In this document: positions 41,728-51,241 of the stretch, piece after piece
How positions within the stretch are numbered: the stretch's first letter is position 1
Layout: every line of letters starts with the position of its first letter
Origin: Psychroflexus longus
GTDB lineage: Bacteria > Bacteroidota > Bacteroidia > Flavobacteriales > Flavobacteriaceae
Direction of reading: 5' to 3'
NCBI RefSeq assembly: GCF_020164595.1
Contig: NZ_JAIQZE010000001.1
Span: 248,001-312,000, forward strand
Length of the DNA: 64,000 nt
Program-made: the position numbers and the translations under genes
Notes under the pieces: model-generated
Database searches by the model: none
Told to the model about the DNA's origin: nothing
What the model saw: the letters and a program-made list of their open reading frames with translations, nothing else

Positions 41728-42962
41728 AATAACATTGATTTTGCTTTCTTTAAAGCAGTTATAAAAGAGTCTATTTCTTCTTTGCTGTTGTAAAATGAAA
41801 AAGAAGCACGAACAGTACCAGGAATTTTATAAAATTCCATAATAGGTTGAGCACAATGGTGACCTGTTCTTACAGCAATTCCCATTTTATCTAAAAGAGT
41901 TCCTATATCATAAGGGTGAAGTCCTTCAATATTAAAGGATAATACGGCTGTTTTGCGATCTGGAGTTGTTCCATAAATTTCTACACCTTCAATTTTTTCA
42001 ATTTCTGAAGTTGCATATTTCAAGAGTTCCATTTCGTAAGCTGCAATCGCATCAAAACCAATTGCATTCATGTAATCTAAAGCAGCTCCAAAAGCAATAC
42101 CCCCAGAAATGTTCGGAGTTCCAGCTTCAAATTTATGAGGTAAGCCTGCATAAGTAGTCTTATCGAAAGTGACTTCAGAAATCATTTCTCCACCACCTTG
42201 GTAAGGCGGTAACATGTTCAGAAGGTCTTCTTTACCATATAGCATCCCTACTCCTGTAGGACCACAAATCTTATGAGCAGAAACCGTATAGTAATCAACG
42301 TCCAGAGCTTGAACATCTGCTTTGATGTGAGGTGCAGATTGCGCTCCGTCAATTAATACTCTTGCATCGACTCCATGTGCCAAATCAATAATTTCCTTCA
42401 CAGGGTTGATAGTTCCCAGAGCGTTAGACACATGATTGACAAAAACCAGCTTCGTATTTTCATTCAAAAGTTCCTTATAAGTGTCCATTTCCAATTCTCC
42501 TTTATGAGACATTGGAATGACTTTTAACTTTGAGCCAGTCTTTTGACATAACATTTGCCAAGGCACAATGTTGGAATGGTGCTCCATCGCAGAAACCAGA
42601 ATTTCGTCTTCTGGCTTTAAAATTGAAGCATATCCATTGGCCACCAAATTGATGCTGTGTGTTGTTCCTGCCGTTAAGATAATTTCGTGAGCAAATTCAG
42701 CATTGAAATGCGCTCTCACTTTTTCTCTTGCACCTTCATAAGCATCCGTTGCGATTTGAGACAAGGAATGTACACCTCTATGGATGTTTGCATTTTTATT
42801 TTCGTAGTAATCAACAATACAATCGATTACTTGGGTGGGCGTTTGTGAAGTCGCCGCATTATCAAAATACACGAGAGGTTTTCCATTAATTTCTCTACTT
42901 AGAATAGGAAAATCTTTACGTATTTTTTTTATATCTAAAATTTGTTCAGAAGTATTCGTCAT
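41724..42962 (-). CDS. sufS: cysteine desulfurase SufS
   Basis: About 412 residues from ATG 42962 (an upstream frame extends ten residues without family similarity). PLP-dependent removal of sulfur from cysteine, forming a persulfide. Landmarks are RKDFPILSREINGKPLVYFDNAATSQTP, NIHRGVHSLSQIATDAYEGAR, the Schiff-base lysine in SAHKICGPTGVGML, and the persulfide cysteine in VRTGHHCAQPIM. The last is the SufS-type arrangement. It lies in the SUF operon, 48 bp after sufD. Confidence 0.96.
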   Translation of the reverse strand: MTNTSEQILDIKKIRKDFPILSREINGKPLVYFDNAATSQTPTQVIDCIVDYYENKNANIHRGVHSLSQIATDAYEGAREKVRAHFNAEFAHEIILTAGTTHSINLVANGYASILKPEDEILVSAMEHHSNIVPWQMLCQKTGSKLKVIPMSHKGELEMDTYKELLNENTKLVFVNHVSNALGTINPVKEIIDLAHGVDARVLIDGAQSAPHIKADVQALDVDYYTVSAHKICGPTGVGMLYGKEDLLNMLPPYQGGGEMISEVTFDKTTYAGLPHKFEAGTPNISGGIAFGAALDYMNAIGFDAIAAYEMELLKYATSEIEKIEGVEIYGTTPDRKTAVLSFNIEGLHPYDIGTLLDKMGIAVRTGHHCAQPIMEFYKIPGTVRASFSFYNSKEEIDSFITALKKAKSMLL

Positions 42963-43010
42963 TTTCTTTTCGTTTATATCACTTCTAAACAAGTTGACTG
43001 AATTGAAATC

Positions 43011-44324
43011 TTAAAGATTGAACCCAAGTTCAACGCCTAGCTTCAATGCAATTTGTTTAGTTATTCTTTTTTTGATTTCTGGAATTTTTACGCTATCCAA
43101 CACGTTGTTAGCAAAGGCGAACATCAATAATGCTCTGGCTTCCTTTTTAGGAATACCACGAGATCTCATATAGTACAAAGCTTCATTATCTAATTGTCCA
43201 ATCGTACAACCATGACTACATTTCACATCGTCTGCAAAAATTTCAAGCTGTGGTTTTGAGTTACATGTCGCAGTATCATCAATGATGATATTGTTGTTAC
43301 TTTGGAAAGCGTTGGTTTTTTGAGCTATTCTATCTACCAAGACATTCCCGTTGAAAACGCCTACAGATTTTTCAGAAAAAATTCCTTTATAATCTTGGTG
43401 ACTTTCGCAATTGGGTTGTGTATGATGAACTAAAGTATTGTGATCCACATGCTGCTTACCTTCCAAAATGGTCACACCTTTTAAAATAGAATTACAATTC
43501 TCACCGTGCTGATAAAACTTTAGATTATTTCTTGTGATTTTACCACCTAAAGAAAATGTATGCATGGAGCAAACACTATCTCTTTCCTGTTTGATGAAAG
43601 TATTATCAATCAAGGAAGATGATGTTTTATCATTCTGAATTTTATAATAATCCACCTCAGCATTTTTACCCACATAGACCTCTGTTACAGAGTTAGTCAG
43701 CACAGGATTTTCAGTAAGGCTTTGATGTCTTTCTATAATTTGCACATGTGCACCTTCTTCAGCAATGATTAAATTTCTTGGCTGAATCATTAAAGCAGCT
43801 TCATTACTGGTGAAGAAATTCATCACCTGAATAGGTTTTTCAGCTACAACATTTTTGGGTATTCTGATGTAAGCCCCTTCTTTCGCAAAAGCGGTATTTA
43901 AAGAAGACATGCTTTCTTCGGGCACTATCTTATTAAAATACTTATCTATAACTGGCTTATACTTTTCTTTATCTAAAGCAGAAGACATCAGACAAGCATC
44001 AAGCTTATCGTGAGTCGTTCTCGACAAATGCGAAGAATAAATACCATCTACAAACACAATAGTGTAAGTGTCTATATCGTGAATCAGGTATTTTTTTATG
44101 TCTTTGTAATCTATGGCATCTTCCTTTTTAGGGAAAATGCTATAATCTTCTTTCAATATAGAATTGAGCGATGTATACTTCCATGCTTCTAGCTTTTTGG
44201 TAGGAAAACCAGTTTGCTCAAAGAATTTTATCGCTTTATTTCGTACTTGATGAATGTCGTTCTCCAGATCCACATGCTCTTCAAAAGCAAGATAGGAGGA
44301 CATTAATTTTTCTTTAAGTTCCAT
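43011..44324 (-). CDS. sufD: Fe-S cluster assembly protein SufD
   Basis: 437 residues, SufBD superfamily. It forms the scaffold with SufB and the ATPase SufC. The C-terminal right-handed parallel beta-helix and the conserved HGCTIGQLDNEALYYMRSRGIPKKEARALL (about 370-400) are visible, with an N-terminal alpha-helical part that includes KKLEAWKYTSL. It is 31 bp after sufC and 48 bp before sufS on the same strand. Confidence 0.95.
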   Translation of the reverse strand: MELKEKLMSSYLAFEEHVDLENDIHQVRNKAIKFFEQTGFPTKKLEAWKYTSLNSILKEDYSIFPKKEDAIDYKDIKKYLIHDIDTYTIVFVDGIYSSHLSRTTHDKLDACLMSSALDKEKYKPVIDKYFNKIVPEESMSSLNTAFAKEGAYIRIPKNVVAEKPIQVMNFFTSNEAALMIQPRNLIIAEEGAHVQIIERHQSLTENPVLTNSVTEVYVGKNAEVDYYKIQNDKTSSSLIDNTFIKQERDSVCSMHTFSLGGKITRNNLKFYQHGENCNSILKGVTILEGKQHVDHNTLVHHTQPNCESHQDYKGIFSEKSVGVFNGNVLVDRIAQKTNAFQSNNNIIIDDTATCNSKPQLEIFADDVKCSHGCTIGQLDNEALYYMRSRGIPKKEARALLMFAFANNVLDSVKIPEIKKRITKQIALKLGVELGFNL

Positions 44325-44355
44325 AATTTAAAATCGTTTTGGTTCTTATGAAGTG

Positions 44356-45117
44356 TTATGAGGTCATTTCTGCACGTTCCTCTTTCAGCCAATCGTAACC
44401 TCTTTCTTCAAGCTCTTTGGCTAACTCTTTACCTCCAGATTTTACTATTTTACCATCCATCAATACATGTACAACATCAGGAACTACGTAATCCAGCAAA
44501 CGCTGATAGTGAGTAATTACTAGTGTAGCGTTATCTTTAGTCTTAAGTCTGTTTACACCATCAGAAACAATACGTAAGGCATCAATATCAAGTCCAGAAT
44601 CCGTCTCATCAAGAATTGCCAATTTTGGTTCTAACATGGCCATTTGGAAAATCTCATTTCTTTTCTTTTCACCACCAGAAAACCCTTCATTAAGAGATCT
44701 GGAAAGAAATTTTCTATCCATCTCCAGTAAAGCAGATTTTTCTCTGATTTTTTTCAGCATCTCATTTGCTGGCATGTCCTTTTGACCTCTGGATTTTCTA
44801 ACTTGATTGATAGAAGTCTTAATGAAGTTTGTTACCGAAACCCCTGGAATTTCAACCGGATATTGAAAAGATAAAAAGATACCTTTATGTGCTCTTTCTT
44901 CTGGAGATAATTCGGAAATATTAGCTTTTTCAAAAAGAATATCCCCTTCTGTAACTTCAAAATCTTCATTTCCTGCGATAACAGAAGCTAATGTACTTTT
45001 ACCAGATCCGTTTGGACCCATAATAGCATGCACCTCTCCAGGATTAATTTCAAGGTTGATTCCCTTAAGTATTTTTTCACCTTCTACGCTGGCGTGTAAA
45101 TTTTTTATCTTTAACAT
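44356..45117 (-). CDS. sufC: Fe-S cluster assembly ATPase SufC
   Basis: 253 residues, ABC-type ATPase. Walker [12 protein letters not shown] (about 35-45), the signature [17 protein letters not shown] and Walker [17 protein letters not shown] are all present, followed by the H-loop [11 protein letters not shown]. It powers the SufBCD scaffold. Sits between a small lipoprotein gene and sufD, 9 bp after the former. Confidence 0.96.
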   Translation of the reverse strand: MLKIKNLHASVEGEKILKGINLEINPGEVHAIMGPNGSGKSTLASVIAGNEDFEVTEGDILFEKANISELSPEERAHKGIFLSFQYPVEIPGVSVTNFIKTSINQVRKSRGQKDMPANEMLKKIREKSALLEMDRKFLSRSLNEGFSGGEKKRNEIFQMAMLEPKLAILDETDSGLDIDALRIVSDGVNRLKTKDNATLVITHYQRLLDYVVPDVVHVLMDGKIVKSGGKELAKELEERGYDWLKEERAEMTS

Positions 45118-45126
45118 ATCTTATTC

Positions 45127-45522
45127 TTATTTATCTAATCTTAAACCATCATCATTCTGCGATGGCTTCACATTTATTATATTTTGAATATCTATAACTT
45201 GTGGCCAAGCATCTTTTACTGGATTTTCTCTGACATCAACTTTTAGTGTAACATCAAAAGAAGCAAATGGATCTGAATTGATTTCTTTTACCTGAGCAAT
45301 TAAATCTTTGGCTCTCGAATTCATGACCACACCATAAATAATCTCTTTCTTTTTAAACACTGCCACAGAATCACTGTAAATAAATTCTCCTAAAACAGTA
45401 TTCAATTCTGAAATAGATTTAGCTTCAACAAATTTTTGGTCTGAATCTGATGTTTTAGTATCAGATTTACAGGATCCTAAAATCAAAGAAAAAATTGAAA
45501 TTATAAAAAGATACTTTTTCAT
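45127..45522 (-). CDS. hypothetical lipoprotein between sufB and sufC
   Basis: 131 residues. The lipobox ends at Cys17 (LILGSCKS). After a Ser/Thr/Asp-rich linker the rest (about 30-131) is a compact alpha/beta or beta-rich domain with VVMNSRAKDLIAQVKEINSDPFASFDVTLKVDVRENPV and ends with a charged tail. I do not recognise a family. It is 6 bp after sufB and 9 bp before sufC, so it is embedded in the SUF operon, which otherwise encodes cytoplasmic proteins. The link to iron-sulfur assembly is unknown. Confidence 0.82.
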   Translation of the reverse strand: MKKYLFIISIFSLILGSCKSDTKTSDSDQKFVEAKSISELNTVLGEFIYSDSVAVFKKKEIIYGVVMNSRAKDLIAQVKEINSDPFASFDVTLKVDVRENPVKDAWPQVIDIQNIINVKPSQNDDGLRLDK

Positions 45523-45528
45523 AATCCT

Positions 45529-46974
45529 TTATCCAACTGAGCCTTCCAAGGAAATTTCAAGTAATTTTTGAGCTTCTACAGCAAACTCCATCGGTAACTT
45601 ATTCAACACTTCTTTGCTAAATCCATTGACAATCAAAGCAATTGCTTTTTCAGTATCAATCCCTCGTTGGTTACAATAGAAAATCTGGTCTTCACCAATT
45701 TTACTTGTCGTTGCTTCGTGCTCAACTTGGGCGGTTTTATTTTTGGCTTCAATGTATGGGAATGTATGTGCACCACATTTATTACCCATTAACAATGAAT
45801 CACACTGAGAGAAATTTCTTGCATTCTCAGCACGCTTGTTAATTTGCACTAAACCTCTGTAACTGTTTTGAGATTTTCCTGCAGAAATACCTTTTGATAT
45901 AATTGTACTTTTGGTGTTTTTACCAAGGTGAATCATTTTAGTACCTGTATCTGCTTGCTGGAAATTGTTAGTAACTGCGATTGAGTAAAACTCTCCGGTT
46001 GAATTATCTCCTTTTAAAACACAGCTAGGATATTTCCAAGTTACTGCAGATCCAGTTTCAACTTGTGTCCAGCTTATCTTCGCATTTTTCTCACAAAGAC
46101 CTCGCTTAGTTACAAAATTGTAGACTCCACCTTTACCTTCTTTATTTCCAGGATACCAGTTTTGAACTGTAGAATATTTAATTTCTGCGTTGTCTAAAGC
46201 GACAAGCTCTACAACAGCTGCATGTAATTGATTTTCATCACGAGATGGTGCTGTACAACCTTCAAGGTAACTCACATAACTTGAATCTTCTGCAATTACG
46301 AGCGTTCTTTCAAACTGACCTGTTCCTGCCTGATTAATTCTAAAGTATGTGGACAATTCCATAGGGCATCTTACACCTTTTGGAATGTAACAAAATGAAC
46401 CATCACTAAATACTGCAGAATTCAACGCAGCAAAGTAATTGTCGGTATGTGGAATTATACTTCCGATGTATTTTTTTACTAATTCAGGATGCTCTTTAAT
46501 TGCTTCAGAAATGGAACAAAAAATAATTCCCTTTTCTGCTAAGGTCTTTTTGAAAGTAGTAGTTACAGATACTGAATCCATAACGACATCCATAGCAACA
46601 CCAGCTAATTTCTTTTGCTCGTCAATGGAAATTCCCAACTTTTTAAAAGTCTCTAGCATTTCCGGATCAACTTCATCTAAGCTATCATACTTAGGTTTTG
46701 AACTTGGAGCTGAATAGTAAGAAAGAGCTTGATAATCTGGTTTTTCATAACCGATATTTGCCCAATTTGGTTCTTTCATAGTCAACCAGTGTCTGTAAGC
46801 TTCCAGCCTCCATTGTGTCATCCAATCTGGCTCTCCTTTCTTTTTGGAAATACCAATAACCACGTCTTCATTCAGTCCTGGAGGAAACGTATCCGATTCC
46901 ATTTCCGTATAAAAACCGTACTCGTATTCTTTATTTTGTAATTCCTTTTCTAATTCTTGTTCTGTATACGCCAT
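45529..46974 (-). CDS. sufB: Fe-S cluster assembly protein SufB
   Basis: 481 residues, normal length. The parallel beta-helix core and the conserved regions [91 protein letters not shown], and the C-terminal [22 protein letters not shown] are SufB-typical. It is the main scaffold on which clusters are built. A 109-bp gap separates it from iscA; the gap holds a 5-bp CCCTC/GAGGG hairpin (46991-47003). Confidence 0.96.
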   Translation of the reverse strand: MAYTEQELEKELQNKEYEYGFYTEMESDTFPPGLNEDVVIGISKKKGEPDWMTQWRLEAYRHWLTMKEPNWANIGYEKPDYQALSYYSAPSSKPKYDSLDEVDPEMLETFKKLGISIDEQKKLAGVAMDVVMDSVSVTTTFKKTLAEKGIIFCSISEAIKEHPELVKKYIGSIIPHTDNYFAALNSAVFSDGSFCYIPKGVRCPMELSTYFRINQAGTGQFERTLVIAEDSSYVSYLEGCTAPSRDENQLHAAVVELVALDNAEIKYSTVQNWYPGNKEGKGGVYNFVTKRGLCEKNAKISWTQVETGSAVTWKYPSCVLKGDNSTGEFYSIAVTNNFQQADTGTKMIHLGKNTKSTIISKGISAGKSQNSYRGLVQINKRAENARNFSQCDSLLMGNKCGAHTFPYIEAKNKTAQVEHEATTSKIGEDQIFYCNQRGIDTEKAIALIVNGFSKEVLNKLPMEFAVEAQKLLEISLEGSVG

Positions 46975-46990
46975 AATCTTTTGTTTTAAT

Positions 46991-47003
46991 CCCTCACCGA
47001 GGG
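46991..47003 (-). promoter_or_regulatory. small hairpin in the iscA-sufB gap
   Basis: CCCTC (46991-46995) pairs with GAGGG (46999-47003) across a 3-nt loop, 17 nt before the sufB ATG. It is too short to be a terminator and lacks a T-tract on the minus strand. It may influence translation of sufB. Confidence 0.3.
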
Positions 47004-47083
47004 TTTCATTCTTTCAACCTCATAGATTGAAATTCTAAACCTTTTCATGCTCATAAGCTTTAAGCTTGCTCAAGACAATCGAT

Positions 47084-47413
47084 TTATAGTGAAAAACTTT
47101 CACCGCATCCACATGTTCTTTGTGCATTAGGATTATTAAATACAAATCCTTTCCCATTCAATCCTCCAGAGTATTCCAGAGTCGTACCTATTAAATATAA
47201 AAAACTACTTTTATTAATCACTATTTTAATGTCATTATCTTCAAATAGCTTGTCTTCCTCAAGCTGAGTCTGATCGAAATTTAATTCGTAAGACAAACCC
47301 GAACAACCACCACTTTTCACGCCAACTCTCACGAAGTGATCACTTGCATTAAAGCCGTCTTCACTCATCAGGTTAACGATCTTTCGTTTAGCTGTTTCAC
47401 TTACTTTGATCAT
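47084..47413 (-). CDS. iscA: IscA/SufA family Fe-S carrier
   Basis: 109 residues, HesB/IscA/SufA family. The three conserved cysteines are Cys37 (KSGGCSGLSYE) and Cys101 and Cys103 (RTCGCGESFSL at the C-terminus). It stores or transfers iron-sulfur clusters. It precedes sufB by 109 bp and has a -7 box (TATATTTG, 47442-47449) upstream, so it probably leads the SUF transcript. Calling it SufA or IscA is a matter of naming. Confidence 0.94.
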   Translation of the reverse strand: MIKVSETAKRKIVNLMSEDGFNASDHFVRVGVKSGGCSGLSYELNFDQTQLEEDKLFEDNDIKIVINKSSFLYLIGTTLEYSGGLNGKGFVFNNPNAQRTCGCGESFSL

Positions 47414-47441
47414 ATTATATGAATTTAATCTAAATTACAAA

Positions 47442-47449
47442 CAAATATA
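47442..47449 (-). promoter_or_regulatory. candidate -7 box of the SUF operon (TATATTTG)
   Basis: The minus strand reads TATATTTG, 28 bp before the iscA ATG; no strong -33 element is seen. Confidence 0.4.
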
Positions 47450-47552
47450 AGATTAATGAATTATTTTAGCCTCTCACTTAACATAATTATTTAGAATATT
47501 GACCATAAGTATATCTTATTCTAAGCGGGTTCTTCAACTTTTCATAAAATAA

Positions 47553-47578
47553 AAAAAGCCAGCAAGTGCCAGCTTTTT
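47553..47578 (-). terminator. terminator of the lipoprotein gene
   Basis: AAAAAGC (47553-47559) pairs with GCTTTTT (47572-47578) around a 12-nt loop, and the A-tract reads as T-tract on the minus strand, 20 bp after the gene at 47598. Confidence 0.55.
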
Positions 47579-47597
47579 ATATAAGAAAATCAAATCA

Positions 47598-48065
47598 CTA
47601 TTCAGACAAAAGTAATTGGGCATTCTCTATTGCAGTTGTGATAGCTTCTTGCATTTCTTCGGCAGAATTATACTGTGCTGATAACATTTCCTGCTTCGCT
47701 TTTATGCTGTCCTTATTTTTTGTGGCGAGTCCGCTATTGATTTCAGTTCTTGAAAATGAATTACTAAAGTTTTTCATCCAGGACATCATCAAATCATGTG
47801 CTTCTTTTAAGTCATTGATTGCTATTTCGTATTTTTCAACTTCTTCAGCCTCAAAATTATCTGAGGCTTCAATTTCCTCTTTTTCCTTTTCCAGTTTGGA
47901 AATCAAACTGTTGAGCTCCGTCATTTTCGGCATGACGTCATCATGAATCTGAACGGTCTCTTTCATCTGAGCATCAAAGGCTTTAGAATCTTCTGACTGT
48001 TCTTCTTTACATGAGAAAGAAAAGATCACTAGAGTAAGGAAAAGTACTTTAATTATTGTTTTCAT
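47598..48065 (-). CDS. hypothetical coiled-coil lipoprotein
   Basis: 155 residues. The lipobox ends at Cys19 (FSFSCKE). Most of the rest (about 30-155) is charged helix with heptad character (LNSLISKLEKEKEEIEASDNF, VEKYEIAINDLKEAHDLMMSWMKNFSNSF), probably a helical bundle or coiled coil. No family is recognised. It starts 16 bp after dprA and is probably cotranscribed with it and the antiporter upstream. Confidence 0.8.
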   Translation of the reverse strand: MKTIIKVLFLTLVIFSFSCKEEQSEDSKAFDAQMKETVQIHDDVMPKMTELNSLISKLEKEKEEIEASDNFEAEEVEKYEIAINDLKEAHDLMMSWMKNFSNSFSRTEINSGLATKNKDSIKAKQEMLSAQYNSAEEMQEAITTAIENAQLLLSE

Positions 48066-48081
48066 CGGTATTGTTTTAGGT

Positions 48082-49182
48082 TTAAATTATTTCAAATTGT
48101 TTGCCTGGAAGTGGCCTTACGTGCCCTGATAATTCCAAATTCATCAGGATGGAAGCCAATTTATAGGTTGGTAATTTTGTTTCCAAAGATAAGGCATCAA
48201 TTTCTGCTTTTCCAATTTCCTTAAGTTTTTCAAAAACTAGTTTTTCTTCACCCTCAAGGTTTATAAAAAGTTGTGTTTGCTTATTTTCTTTTTTGGCTTC
48301 TATATTCCAATTGAGAAAGTAAACTAGATCTGCTGCACTTGTAATCATTTGGGCTTTTTGCTGTTTGATGAGCATATTGCAGCCTTTACTGAATTTATCC
48401 TGCGGTCGGCCTGGAATTGCAAACACCTCTCTATCATAAGAATGAGCAATGTCTGCTGTTACAAGAGAACCCCCTTTCTCTGCGCTTTCAATAACTATGG
48501 TAGCTTCGCTAAGACCTGCAACAATTCTATTCCTGCTTAAAAAATTCTTCCTGTCAAATATAGCGGTGCTAAAAAAATCTGTAAAAAAACCACCGTTGTT
48601 TTCTATAGCTGCAGCATATTTCTGATGCACTTTGGGATAGATCTGATTTAACCCATGAGCAAGACAAGCTACAGTTTGCAAATTATGGTCAATTGCTGCT
48701 TTATGAGCGACTATATCTGCTCCATAAGCAAGGCCTGAGACGATTACTGGTTTAAGAGGTGCCAAATCACTTACAAGCTGCTCACAAAAAGCTACGCCGT
48801 GGCTTGTGATTTGGCGTGTACCTACAATGCTTAAAATCGGCTTATTTTTGAGGTTGATATTACCTCTCGAGAAAAGTAATATTGGACTATCTATACATTG
48901 CTTAAGACGCGAAGGATAATCTTCATCCTCATAGTAAAGGACATCAATTTTGTTGTCTATAATGAACTTCAACTCTTCTTCAGCTTCTTTAAGATTTGCA
49001 GAATCTTTAAGTGTTTGCAAACGCTTTTTACCAATTCCATCTATTTCTGACAATTGTTTTAAATCGGCCTGGAATAAATTGGTAGCGCTTCCAAAATATT
49101 GCAATAGTTTTTTGGCATTGATTTGACCAATACCTGAAAGATTCTGTAACATCAAAAGATTAAGAAGTTCCTGCTCTTTCAT
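48082..49182 (-). CDS. dprA: DNA-processing protein DprA
   Basis: 366 residues. N-terminal helix-hairpin-helix region (LLQYFGSATNLFQADLKQLSEIDGIGKKRL, about 25-55), central Rossmann fold with SIVGTRQIT and VIVSGLAYGADIVAHKAA (about 150-167), and a C-terminal winged-helix domain (from about 300). DprA loads RecA on incoming single-stranded DNA during natural transformation and recombination. It lies 10 bp after the antiporter gene and 16 bp before the lipoprotein gene. No other competence gene is in the window. Confidence 0.95.
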   Translation of the reverse strand: MKEQELLNLLMLQNLSGIGQINAKKLLQYFGSATNLFQADLKQLSEIDGIGKKRLQTLKDSANLKEAEEELKFIIDNKIDVLYYEDEDYPSRLKQCIDSPILLFSRGNINLKNKPILSIVGTRQITSHGVAFCEQLVSDLAPLKPVIVSGLAYGADIVAHKAAIDHNLQTVACLAHGLNQIYPKVHQKYAAAIENNGGFFTDFFSTAIFDRKNFLSRNRIVAGLSEATIVIESAEKGGSLVTADIAHSYDREVFAIPGRPQDKFSKGCNMLIKQQKAQMITSAADLVYFLNWNIEAKKENKQTQLFINLEGEEKLVFEKLKEIGKAEIDALSLETKLPTYKLASILMNLELSGHVRPLPGKQFEII

Positions 49183-49192
49183 TCAAAATGGA

Positions 49193-51142
49193 TTAGGACT
49201 CTCCAGTCTTTTTTGTTTTATCCTCTGTTTTGCTTTGAGCTTCACTCCTCCGTTTCTTTTCTTTTTCTGTCATCTTATCTTCTTCCTTGATGGAGGATTC
49301 TTCTACAACTTTTTCTGAAGGTTCTTTTTCAAAAGACTTACCTAGATAAACCAATTTAAATCCTTCCTCAACAGTAACGGATTTTGTATTATTTGGGAGG
49401 ATTTCAAGTTTTCCTTCATTAGTTTTCGTGAATAGAGGAATAATCTCTGATTCTATCTTGCTTATTTCAATTAAACCTTCGAAGTGTTCTTTGGAGTTTA
49501 GCGATATTTCATGAATTTCAGGATACTTTCTCGTAAGATTTACAAGCTTAATGTAGTCGTCGGTTTGAGAAAATAAACCATCGTCCGGATTGTTCTCTGG
49601 ATCTTCCATTTCTTCAGAAGAGATAACCCGATAAGTACCTTGCTCTCCAAATTGCTTTGCGAAATTCTCGATTGCTTTTTTATTTACGGCTGTATTTCCG
49701 GTTAAAGCCATCAGGTAACCAACATCACTTAATTCTACATTATCTATTAAGTTATCGGAATAGATATTCGCATTGATCGCATCCAATCCCATTTCTTTGG
49801 CCTTATCTATATTGCTTTTGTTATTATCAACAATTACCACATGCCTTTCGTTATCCATCAAATATTTAGCTATGAGTCTTGAAAAAGAGGATGAACCTAC
49901 AATAAGGATTCCTTGAGAATCTCTCAAAAATACACCTACTAGTTTTGCGAAGGGTCTCGCAGTTGTTGCATTAAGTAAAACGGTTCCCAAAACAATGATA
50001 AAAACCAATGGTGTTATCAATTCAGCATTGGGAACTTCCTGCTCTACCAGTTTGAGTCCAAAAAGTGAAGCCACACCCGCAGCAACAATACCACGAGGTC
50101 CTACCCAACTTATAAACAGTTTTTCATTGGTCGTTAAAGTCGAATTATAACTGCTCAAAAATACACCGAGCGGCCTAACAACAAAAACTACAACAGCAAA
50201 CAGAGTTAAAGTTTCCCAGTTGATCACCAACAACAAATTATCCAAATTGATATTGGCTGACAGCAAAATGAAAAGTATGGAAATAAGTAAAACACTTAAA
50301 GACTCTTTGAAATAAAGTAAATCCTTGAGGTTTGGTAAATTGGTATTTCCCATGATAATACCCATAATTACCACAGCAAGAAGTCCGCTTTCATGCGCAA
50401 AATGATCTGCTAAAACAAAAACGCCCAAAACTGCAGCTAGAGTGACTACGTTAAGTAAATAATGAGGAATAATTTTGGATTTGATTGAAAACGCCAAGGC
50501 TTTAGCAAATGTAAAACCAAACGTAAAACCGAATAGTACTATCTTACCAAACTCGATCAAAACAGTAGATGTAACAGCTTCTCCGCCGCCGGCAGAAATA
50601 AATTCAAACACCAATACCGCAACCAAAGCTCCGATAGGATCAATCAAAATTCCTTCCCATTTTAAAATCGTGGAAACATCTTTTTTAAGAGGAATATTTC
50701 TTAGAATCGGAGTAATAACTGTGGGTCCGGTAACTATAATCAAGCCAGAAAATAAAAGAGAAATTTGCCAGCTAAGCCCAAGAATCCAATGAGCAGCCAT
50801 TCCAGCTCCTATGAAAGTAATAACTACAGCAACTGTGATCAATTTTACAATGACAGGGCCTACATGAAGGATTTCTCCACGCCTTAAAGTAAGACCACCT
50901 TCAAATAGGATAATGCCTATGGCGAGAGATACAAAGTAAAACAAACTCTCGCCCGGAAACAAACCAGATTCCCCATTCCAAATGGGTTCTATAAGTTTGG
51001 AACCATCTTCAGTATATAAGGAAGCTATAGGGCCGACTAATAAACCAATAAGAATAAGAGGTAAAATTGCTGGAATTTTAAATCTCCATGCAAACCACTG
51101 AGCCAAAATCCCAAGTATTATTATTCCTGCTAGTTCTATCAT
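49193..51142 (-). CDS. CPA1-type sodium/proton antiporter with TrkA-N domain
   Basis: 649 residues. A Na+/H+ exchanger membrane domain of about 12 helices (1-395) with GPTVITPILRNIPL, ILIDPIGALVAVLVFEFISAG (ion-binding Asp region, near 165-180) and ISWVGPRGIVAAGVASLFGL, then a cytoplasmic RCK-like TrkA-N domain (about 405-520: ILIVGSSSFSRLIAKYLMDNERHVVIVDNN) and a charged C-terminal tail rich in Lys and Glu (about 590-649). The TrkA-N part suggests regulation by a nucleotide. It is a second Na+/H+ system in addition to Mrp. The divergent neighbour is the MBL-hydrolase operon. Confidence 0.9.
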   Translation of the reverse strand: MIELAGIIILGILAQWFAWRFKIPAILPLILIGLLVGPIASLYTEDGSKLIEPIWNGESGLFPGESLFYFVSLAIGIILFEGGLTLRRGEILHVGPVIVKLITVAVVITFIGAGMAAHWILGLSWQISLLFSGLIIVTGPTVITPILRNIPLKKDVSTILKWEGILIDPIGALVAVLVFEFISAGGGEAVTSTVLIEFGKIVLFGFTFGFTFAKALAFSIKSKIIPHYLLNVVTLAAVLGVFVLADHFAHESGLLAVVIMGIIMGNTNLPNLKDLLYFKESLSVLLISILFILLSANINLDNLLLVINWETLTLFAVVVFVVRPLGVFLSSYNSTLTTNEKLFISWVGPRGIVAAGVASLFGLKLVEQEVPNAELITPLVFIIVLGTVLLNATTARPFAKLVGVFLRDSQGILIVGSSSFSRLIAKYLMDNERHVVIVDNNKSNIDKAKEMGLDAINANIYSDNLIDNVELSDVGYLMALTGNTAVNKKAIENFAKQFGEQGTYRVISSEEMEDPENNPDDGLFSQTDDYIKLVNLTRKYPEIHEISLNSKEHFEGLIEISKIESEIIPLFTKTNEGKLEILPNNTKSVTVEEGFKLVYLGKSFEKEPSEKVVEESSIKEEDKMTEKEKKRRSEAQSKTEDKTKKTGES

Positions 51143-51241
51143 AAAAGCGTTAAATTTGAGTCGTTAAAAATAGTATAATCTAGAAGACTCGAAATTCAAA
51201 GTTAAGACTCTTTTAGTATTTTGCTTCAAAATATAACTTTT

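Noticed and set aside
51221-51241. TTG start for the MBL hydrolase seven codons upstream
   Set aside because: The added residues are hydrophobic and not family-like; the ATG at 51242 starts the normal N-terminus.
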